DNA from: Rhineura floridana
Lineage: Eukaryota; Chordata; Lepidosauria; Squamata; Rhineuridae
Assembly (NCBI RefSeq): GCF_030035675.1
Contig: NC_084495.1
Location: forward strand, 6,665,001 to 6,729,000
Reading direction: 5' to 3'
DNA length: 64,000 nucleotides
Shown: one piece after another, positions 56,452 through 64,000 of the stretch
Numbering within the stretch: position 1 is the first letter of the stretch
Layout: every line of letters begins with the position of its first letter
Made by a program: the position numbers and the translations under genes
The notes under the pieces: generated by a model
Database searches by the model: none
Told to the model about the DNA's origin: nothing
What the model saw: the letters and a program-made list of their open reading frames with translations, nothing else

Positions 56452-57950
56452 AGTGCTGTGAAAAAGTATTTGCCCCCTGTCTGGTTTTCTGCATGGTTGC
56501 ATATTTTTGGCACTGAACGTTGTCAGATCTTGAACCAAAACCTAATATTAGAGAAAAGGGAGCCTGAGTGAACAAACAACACACATTTTAATACTTATTT
56601 ATTTATTAAAGAAAATTAAGCAACACTCTCCTGTGTGAAAAAGTAATTGCCCCCTTAGACTCAAAACTTGGTTACGCCACCTTTTACAGCAATGACTGCA
56701 GCCGAACACTTCCTGTAGTTCTTGATCAGTCTCTCACAGCCCTGTGGTGGAATTTCGGCCCACTCCTCCATGCAGAACTGCTTTAACTCAGTGACATTTG
56801 TGGGTTTCCGAGCATGAATTGCTCCTTTCAGGTCCTGCCACAACATCTCAGTGGGGTTTAGGTCTGGACTTTGACTAGGCCATTGCAAAACTTTGCATTT
56901 CTTGATCCTCAACCATTCTGATGTAGACTTGCTTGTGTGTTTCGGATCATTGTCTTGCTGCGCTTCAGCTGACTGACAGATGGCCTGACATTTGCCTGTA
57001 GAATTCTCTGAGACAAAGCAGAATTCATGGTTCCTTCAGTGATGGCGAGTCATCCAGGTCCTGATGCGGCAAAGCATCCCCAAACCATGACTCTGCCACC
57101 ACCATGCTTTACTCTTGGACTCATCTGTCCATAGAACATTGTTCAGGAACTCTTGAGGATCATCCAGATGCTTTTTGGCAAACTCTAGATGAGCATTCAT
57201 GTTCTTCTTAGTGAGCAGTGGTTTCCGCCTTGCTATTCTTCCATGAATGCCATGTTTGCACAGTGTCTTCCTGATGGTGGAGTCATGAACACTGACCTTG
57301 GCTGAGGTGAGAGAGGCCTGCAGGTCCCTGGATGTTGTTCTGGGGTCCTTCATGGCTTCCTGGATGATTTTACGCCTTGCTCTTGGAGGGATTTTGGCAG
57401 GACGGCCACTCCTGGGAAGATTCACTACTGTCCCAAACCTTCTCCATTTGGTCAATATGGCTCTGACTGTGGTTCAGTGGAGCCCCAGAGCCTTAGAAAT
57501 GGCTTTGTAACCCTTTCCAGATTGATATGCATCAACAACTGTTTTCCGGAGGTGTTCAGGAATTTCTTTTAATCGTGGCATGATGTGGCTTTGGAACCTG
57601 TGTGCTGGCAACTTCAGTCTGATGGCAAGGGCCACAGTTAGATTTATATTGGGCAGGGCTGGCCCAAAGCAGGCCTGATTGTTTACCAAGGTATTCTAAC
57701 TTCTGACCCTAATAATCCCTTTTTTGGGGTTGAGTTAATGGGGGGCAAATACTTTTTCACACAGGAGCATTGGGTATTGCCTAACTGCCTTTAATAAATA
57801 AATGAAATAAGTATCAAATTTTTGTGTTGTTTGTTCACTCAGGTTCCCTTTTTTTCTAATACTAGGGTTTGGTTTAAGATCTGACAACATTCAGTGCCAA
57901 AAAAAGCAACAATGCAGAAAATCAGACAGGGCACATACTTTTTCAATTTG
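56452..57950 (-). mobile_element. Tc1-type DNA transposon, inactive
   Basis: Left terminal repeat CAGTGCTGTGAAAAAGTATT follows a TA at 56450-56451. The right repeat (gcaaatactttttcacacag at about 57746 and cacatactttttca at about 57932) is decayed at its tip. The minus strand encodes a Tc1 transposase: MPRLKEIPEHLRKTVV, TKWRRFGTVVNLPRSGRPAK (helix-turn-helix region), VLWTDESK, QQDNDPKHTS and PDLNPTEMLW. All three catalytic acidic residues can be seen. A stop follows ALGLH, the frame shifts between the first and second Asp, and a block after DESK is missing. Confidence 0.93.
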
Positions 57951-58589
57951 TTTAATCATATCTCTTCCTTGATTGCAACTTGGAGGTATTATATTAAAAC
58001 TAAGAATTTTTTATCTCGATATTGAGGAAAGAAATTACTGAGAATACATACAAATCACCTTTGCATACTCAAAAATCACCATATAATTGCTAAGTTATTC
58101 TTAAGTACTCCATTCTGAAACCATGCAGTGTTGTGTGCTACCTGCTTTTTTGGATCAACTGGATATTACAAGTGTAACATCCCACATTGTACTGAACTTT
58201 TTCTGAAATGAAGAGACTCAAATGCAAGAGAGGCAGAGCTGATCAGACACTTTTACTAGCTGCCCAAGCATCCTGCCACAGGCTTGATACAGATGTAACA
58301 TTGCCCAATTGGGAGTACTCCATAGGCTTGTGTGCAGTTTCACGCAGGTGTTCTTCCCCCATCTCTTTTTGTTTTGCTGAGTGTTGCGACTGCACAACCA
58401 TAGTTAGTCCAAGCAACCGTTTGGAAACCTGCTTCTGACTGTGGTTTCTAGCCCTGGTTTGGTGATAGTGCAGGCGTAACCCTGTCCAAAGGTTCTTGCA
58501 CGTAGCCTGGCTTTTGATTGCTGCCTTTGGACCAGTATAATGCTAGCTGGCCAGTAACTCTGATTAAGAGATCAGAATTAGATGAGATT

Positions 58590-60800
58590 TCCAGTTGTCA
58601 TGGCTGGCTCTTCTGTTGAAGCCCTGGTTGATCTCTGGAATACAGAGATGACCCAGGTGATTGACAGGATTGCACCTGAGCATCCTCTCCCAACTGGCAG
58701 AGCTCAGAAAGCTCCATCATATACCTGGAGCTAAGAGCAATGAAGCGAGAAGGGAGACGGCTTGAGCGCAGTTAGAGAAAAACTGCCAACAAATGTAATT
58801 GAACCCTGGTACACGCTCATGTTTGAGCCTAATTAGTGGCAGTGAAGTCAGTGGAAAAAACCTTATTTTTCCGCCTCCATTGTATCCTCAGCTTGCTGTC
58901 CAGCAGAGGTGTTTAGAGTGGCTAAGTCTTCCTATAAGGGCTGTAGAGAGGTGGTAGAGCTGTCTGAAGCCTGCTGTGATGTGTTTGCTAAGCATTTTGA
59001 GGATAAAATCATTTCCATCCTCCAAGATTTGGACGCCATTGTTGATGCTGATGATCTGGGCGAGCACTTTCTTATCCAATATCTTTGGATGAGTTTCAGT
59101 TGTTGCAGCCTGAGGACATGGATAAGATACTTGGTCAGGTTTATGTAACCACGTTTCTTGGACCCTTGCCTTTCATCGCTGATAAGATTTGGTAGGGAGA
59201 GGTCAGCTGGATGGGTCAGGGAAATAATTAATGCTTCTCTCCAAGAAGGAGTGGTCCCAGACTGCCTAAATGAGATGGTAGCAAGACCACTCCTGAAGAA
59301 ACCTTCCCCGGACCCAAAAGATGCTAATAATTATAGACCAGTGGCAAATGTCCCCATTCTTGAGAGGGTGGTTGCCAACCAGATCCAGGTACTCCTGGAG
59401 GAGGCAGGTTTTCTAGCCCCATTTCAATTGGGATTCAGGCATGGTTTGGTACAAAAACTGTACCAAACTGTCTTGGTCGCTCTGTACAATGACCTGTGTC
59501 AGGAGGGAGATGGGGAATGTTAGTCTGTTGATCCACCTTGATCTTTCAGCTGCTTTCAAAGCCATGGTATGCTTCTGGAGCAATCGTCTGCGTTGGGTGT
59601 TGGAGACACCGCATTGTGGTGGTTCCATTCGAACTTGGATAGCTGACACCATAGGGTGGTTTTTGAGGAGCATTGCTCAGCTCCATGGGTTCTCCAGTAT
59701 GAGGTCCCACAGGAGTCTGTTCTGCCCATGTTTAACATTTACATGAAACTGCTAAGTTGGGTCATACAAAGTTTTGGAGTGCATTGTCATCAGTATGCTG
59801 ATGACACAGCTCTTTTTCATCTTTCCATCTTCTGCAGGTGAGGTAGTGAATGTGCTGAATCAGTGCTTGGTTGCAACAATGGACGGATGAGGCCCAGTAA
59901 ACTGAAGCTTAATCCATGCAAGATTGAGATGCTGTTGGTGGGTGGTTCCTCTGACTGGCTGAGTAGTGTGAGGCCTACTCTAGATGAGGTCACACTCCCT
60001 CTGATGGAGTGGATTCGTAGTTTGGGGGTTATTCTGGATCCACTGCTGTTGCTTGAGGCACAGGTGGCCTCAGTGGCATGGAGTGCCTTCCATTAGCTTA
60101 AATTGGTGGCCCAACAATGACCCTATTTGGATAGGGATAACCTGGCTACAGTAATCTATGCTCTGGTAACCTCAGGTTTGGATTGCTGCAATGCGCTTTA
60201 CATAGAGCTGCCTTTGAAAATGGTTTGTACAGTTCTGTAAGTCCAGAATGCAGCTGCCCAATTGTTGACAGGTTCAAGACAAGCAGAGCATATGACACCA
60301 ATCTTATTCCAGTTATACTGGCTGCCTGTATGCTTCTGAGCCCAAATCAAAGTTCTGGTTTTGACCTATAAAGCTTTTTATGACTCAGGACCCCAATATC
60401 TTCTGGAACACCTCTCCCAACATGAACGTACCTGGACCTTAGATGTTCCTCTGAAGCCCTTCTCCAAGTCCCTCCTCTGATGGACACTAGGAGGGTGGTG
60501 ACAAGGGAGACAGCCTTTTCAGTTGTGGCTCCCCATCTGTGGAATATGTTCCCCAGCGAGGTCCGCCTGGTGCCTTCCATTGATATTTTTTTGGTGCCAA
60601 GTAAAGACTTGGCCTTTTTTCCAGGCATTCAGTAGACTGAGGTGATATTGCTTGTTGTTATCATGCTGCCAAAGCTTCCTGTGGGGGTCTTGTTTTATTG
60701 CTTTGTTTTTCAGTAGGATTTTTTTAACATTGTTGTAAGTTGCTTGGAGATCTTCAGGTATCAAGCTACTAATAAATCTGATAAATAATAATATTAATAA
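58590..60800 (+). mobile_element. L2-clade LINE, degenerate 5'-truncated copy
   Basis: Starts in the linker between endonuclease and RT (ctgttgaagccctggttgat matches the VETLVNLWNTEM region of the intact copy). RT pieces follow: GVVPDCLNEMVARPLLKKPS, DPKDANNYRPVANVPILERV, FNIYMKLLSWVIQSFGV, HQYADDTALF and LKLNPCKIEMLLVGG. The C-terminal blocks come next and the tail (ctactaataaatctgataaa) ends near 60800. Many frameshifts. Confidence 0.9.
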
Positions 60801-61556
60801 TAACCACATGCCTGACCCCCACCTCAATTCCCAAATTCTTTCTGCTCTCTGATTTAATGTCTGACTTTCAACCCTAGTTTGCATGTACCTGGAACATTCC
60901 AACACTAGCTTTCAGAATCCTGGGTTAATCCTAGATTGTACATTTGTTTTGGAATGCCCCCAACTTTGATGTGCAGTCTGAAAGAGGCAGTACAGGAACA
61001 CATAGTGAGGGTTTGAAATAATATACAATTTTATGATGTGTAGCATTAGCTTTGAAACAGGATATAAAGTTGTTTCTGGTGTTTATACTTGAATATATTA
61101 TTTTTGGCTATCTTTCAAATTTACCTGGCTATGGGAAGGCTCATAAAATGAGACAGGTGGCCTGCAGCTGTGTTTAATTAGTTTGCGCTTTAAAACAAGG
61201 AATTAAGACAGTCTTTCAATTTATGAGAGAAGCTACAGTTCTGCACTTGCTTGCTAAATAGCCTCATAATGCATGATTAACCAACTTCAGCATCATTCTG
61301 TTCAAAAGAAGTGGTGACATTTTACACACAATCAAGCCACCTAGATCAATTTTCTTGGTCTTAAGTCTGACATTACCATGTATCCTTTGAAAGAATCCCA
61401 GTCTGTTCCGAATATCCTTTTGAAGAAGGAAAGTATTTCTTAAACAACCAATGGTAACTGAACACAACTTATATCTTTTGGTTGAGATCTTGCAGCCATC
61501 TTTATTCTGGAATCTATTTGGGTTGCCTTCTATAACAAAACATTTTTTCTTCCCAG

Positions 61557-61676
61557 ATGAAAGGAATTCATGGTGGAAAAATAATGAAAGCAATGCTCTC
61601 TTATGTGTGGCCCAAAGATAGGCCTGACCTACGTGCCAGAGTTGTCATATCGCTAGGATTTTTAGCAGGTGCAAAG
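61557..61676 (+). CDS. ABCB7: ABCB7 exon 4 (start of transmembrane domain)
   Basis: 120 bp, 40 codons, phase 0 at both ends. Acceptor is ttttttcttcccag and donor is AAG|gtaagag. It encodes [14 protein letters not shown], then [20 protein letters not shown] and FLAGAK. Human ABCB7 reads [30 protein letters not shown] (split here only in description), so nearly every residue from KAML onward is kept. The segment leads from the matrix into the first transmembrane helix of this ABC half-transporter. The next exon (AMNIVVPFMF in human) is not in the window. Confidence 0.98.
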
Positions 61677-64000
61677 GTAAGAGCTTTTTCATCAAGTTGA
61701 AATAGGGGACAAAGCTTTTAAAATAAGTGCAGAAAGTGAAGAGACGGGGCTGGCTTAAAATAGCTCATTTGGATTTGTGGGGTTTTTTACTTTCCATTAA
61801 ATGTCTTGTCTCCATGGAAGATGACATTTTTCTGACATTCCATCATGATTTCCATGACTGAGTGCCTACAAGGCTTTTCCATTGATGACCCAAATACTTC
61901 TGATAAAGATGCTAAGGGTTTGAGCTCATGTTATATATACTCACAAATGCCTAACCATGGTAAAGTGGGACTGGATGCTCCATCCCTCCAGCTTCTCCCT
62001 TCTGGGGCACAAACTTTGCCTGGCTGAGCTGTAGTTTAGCAAACCCTGGTTAGCCTGGAGTCATTATTGGTTCTGATGTAACACTTAACTGTAATTAAGG
62101 CTGAGGTGGGACCTGGAGTAAAGAAGCATGTGATTTTGTGACCTGTTCAAAATCATTTACCCTGGAGGCCACGTAGGGGCTGCTTCTTTATGGTGAGATG
62201 TTAACCTAGAACCGGAAGTCATCTCTTCTCTGGACAATTGCAAACCAAAATTTGCACAGGTTTGGAATGGCACAGTTAATATGGAGCTTCTCTTCATATC
62301 GTTGCATTCTGAACAAATAGGTGGCTATGTGTTGATGGCCTTGATGTTTTTCAGCTGAAAGCAATCTTCAGAGAGACCTTGTTGGTGGCATTTTAGCACC
62401 CTTGCAAGAGCATTTTTTTGCTATAGAGCAAACTGGGACTGAAGCTAGGTTTCAGAGTTGCAAATTAATCTTTGTGGCATTTGGTACAATGTCTTATTTT
62501 GATGTTCCACGGGCTATAACTTAGTTCACTCTACCATAACCGTTTGGGAATGGACAGTAAATAAATAAATAAAATATGCCAGAACAATGTAGATATATGG
62601 TGACCTATGTTTTGAGGGAACAGGTTCATAATCCAAGTTTGTGTTATATTCAGTGGCTGTCCTGAAATACTGCTGCAAGAATTAAGAGTTATACCTATGG
62701 AGCAAACATTTTTCCCTCTTCCTCTCCATACCCATATAGGGTATTTTGCCTAAACAACCACATGTGAGTCACCAGTTGCAATGTGGCATTTGAATCCAGT
62801 GTAGTGCATGGTGCAGTTTTGATCCACAATGCAGAAATGGATTTGCAGTTGTGTTAAATTCCAGCGAAAAGGGAATAATTTTATGAGGAGAAAGTCTGTG
62901 TTAATGAGAAATAACCAGGTTGAGTCCAGCATCCTCTTTATCTACATTCAGCAGATTTGCCTTGCTTGGAAAGAAGGGAGGAGGCTGCAAGGGCACACAG
63001 AGATGATAAAAAGGGAAACACTTGTAAGAGACTTTTTTCCATTTTATTTTAGTTGAACAGGAATGGAACAGAGAGCATTATGGTTCTCTGTATGTTTGGC
63101 CTGGTGTAGCTTCCCTTCAGATATTATGGCCAAGATCCAAAGAGCTGCTTTGACTCATGCAAAAAGGGCTCCTGTTAGCCCAATAATGTTTTTGGGAAAA
63201 AAACTTATTTTTCATTTAAAAGGCTGATAACACCTTTCTATTTGAACAATACTCCTCAAGGTAGCTTACATCATATTAAATAACACCTCAACAAAACAAT
63301 ATGAGAAGCTAATACAGCAGGATGGGGAAAAAATTACCCAGTGGATCAGCAGCATAGCTTCTGCAGAGCCAAGCCTGCTGAAAAAGGAAAGGCTTTGCAA
63401 GACAGCAGAAGGCCATTAGAGAGGAGACAATTTGAGCCTTTTTAGTTAGGGAGCTCCGTAGGCCAGGCTTGGTCACAGACAAGGCTCTGTTTCCAGTCCC
63501 CATCAACTGCAACTCACCTTCCAAAAGGGCATGGAGAAGGGCCTGTTTGGTAGCTTGTAATGAACAGTCAGGATCACAGCAGATGGTCCATTACGTATTC
63601 CCAGGTTTGTTTGGGGCTTTGAGAATGATAGTAATCACTTTTGAATTGTGCTCAGAAATGGATTGGAAAAGCAATAACCCACTGTCTATGCAACTGAGGC
63701 AAGGGTCACCATGGCCTCCCTAGGAACAGTGGCACATCAGACTGAGCTTAGCAAAAGTGCTCCTGACCATAGACATGGCCTGAGCATCCAGAGCAAAGCC
63801 TAGACTCTTTCTTAGAGTTTCGTGCGGATGATAAGCAGCGTAGGTGACAAGATACCTTGTGGGGTACCATATACCAATGGCAGAAATGCCAAGTAATAGT
63901 CCCCAAACACCATCTTCCCACCATCCTTTTACCTCTTATGTAGACTTCAAACCTCTCAGCAAAGAGTGTGCTCATTCTGTCTTCTGCGCAGTGCTTCTTG
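61677..64000 (+). other. ABCB7: ABCB7 intron 4 (part)
   Basis: No match to the next exon was found. 61677-63200 shows no named repeat apart from a short aaataaataaat run near 62559. The remainder is an old minus-strand L2. Confidence 0.75.
63200..64000 (-). mobile_element. L2 LINE, degenerate, minus strand, runs off the window
   Basis: The minus-strand reading VYGTPQGILSPTLL at about 63850 matches the L2 VPQGSVLSPMLF block. Further left are weak matches to the C-terminal region and an AT-rich 3' end (tcaaggtagcttacatcata at about 63257). Many lesions. Confidence 0.6.

Larger units (their letters stand above)
53532..61556 (+). other. ABCB7: ABCB7 intron 3
   Basis: Contains an ACCATGG-type repeat, a Tc1 copy and an old L2 (listed separately). 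I see no nameable feature in 54350-56440 and 60830-61556. The 164-codon frame at 54794-55288 lacks any family signature. Confidence 0.8.

Noticed and set aside
61677-64000. Next ABCB7 exon
   Set aside because: No sequence matching AMNIVVPFMF with splice sites was found; the right part is a degenerate L2.

Overview
This is a piece of vertebrate nuclear DNA, almost certainly from a squamate reptile (most likely a lizard). Two host genes can be recognised from spliced exons. The rest is intron and intergenic DNA filled with the repeats expected of squamates: RTE-BovB LINEs, Sauria-type SINEs with BovB-like 3' ends, CR1, many L2 copies, an L1 relative, a Tc1 transposon, hAT and mariner MITEs, and one remnant of a gypsy-type LTR element. 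Species cannot be fixed from the sequence alone.

Left part (1-16.2 kb): the 5' part of UPRT on the minus strand. Exon 1 (15567-15922) sits in a CpG island, exon 2 is at 1733-1775 and exon 3 at 500-569; later exons lie left of the window. Intron 1 carries SINEs, L2 pieces, a hAT MITE, a mariner MITE, an RTE-like LINE 3' end and an old Cys-rich fossil.

Middle (16.2-31.4 kb): the spacer between two divergently transcribed genes. It holds a nearly full-length L2 with duplicated 5' UTR units (about 17.95-21.70 kb), a CR1 that looks like a twin-priming inversion (21.70-24.16 kb), BovB fragments, and a second L2 (27.23-30.62 kb) split by an L1-derived insert carrying ORF1 but no ORF2. The 25.1-26.4 kb stretch is the quietest part.

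Right part (31.4-64 kb): the 5' part of ABCB7 on the plus strand. Exons are 31483-31650 (CpG island; mitochondrial presequence), 47335-47412, 53445-53531 and 61557-61676. All four splice in phase 0 and encode 151 residues; the gene continues beyond 64 kb. Intron 1 contains an almost complete BovB with three nested insertions (37.17-41.00 kb), a second BovB copy in opposite orientation (44.54-45.48 kb) sharing two stop codons with the first, and a LINE of uncertain clade interrupted by a gypsy fossil. Introns 2-4 hold hAT MITEs, a Tc1 copy and old L2 copies.

UPRT and ABCB7 are also head-to-head neighbours on the human X (Xq13.3), so gene identity and neighbourhood support each other. No operon-like or novel multi-gene system was found. 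The most unusual material is in the retroelements: the inverted CR1, the ORF1-only L1 derivative, the inverted BovB pair within one intron, and a SINE body segment that also occurs at the 5' end of BovB.
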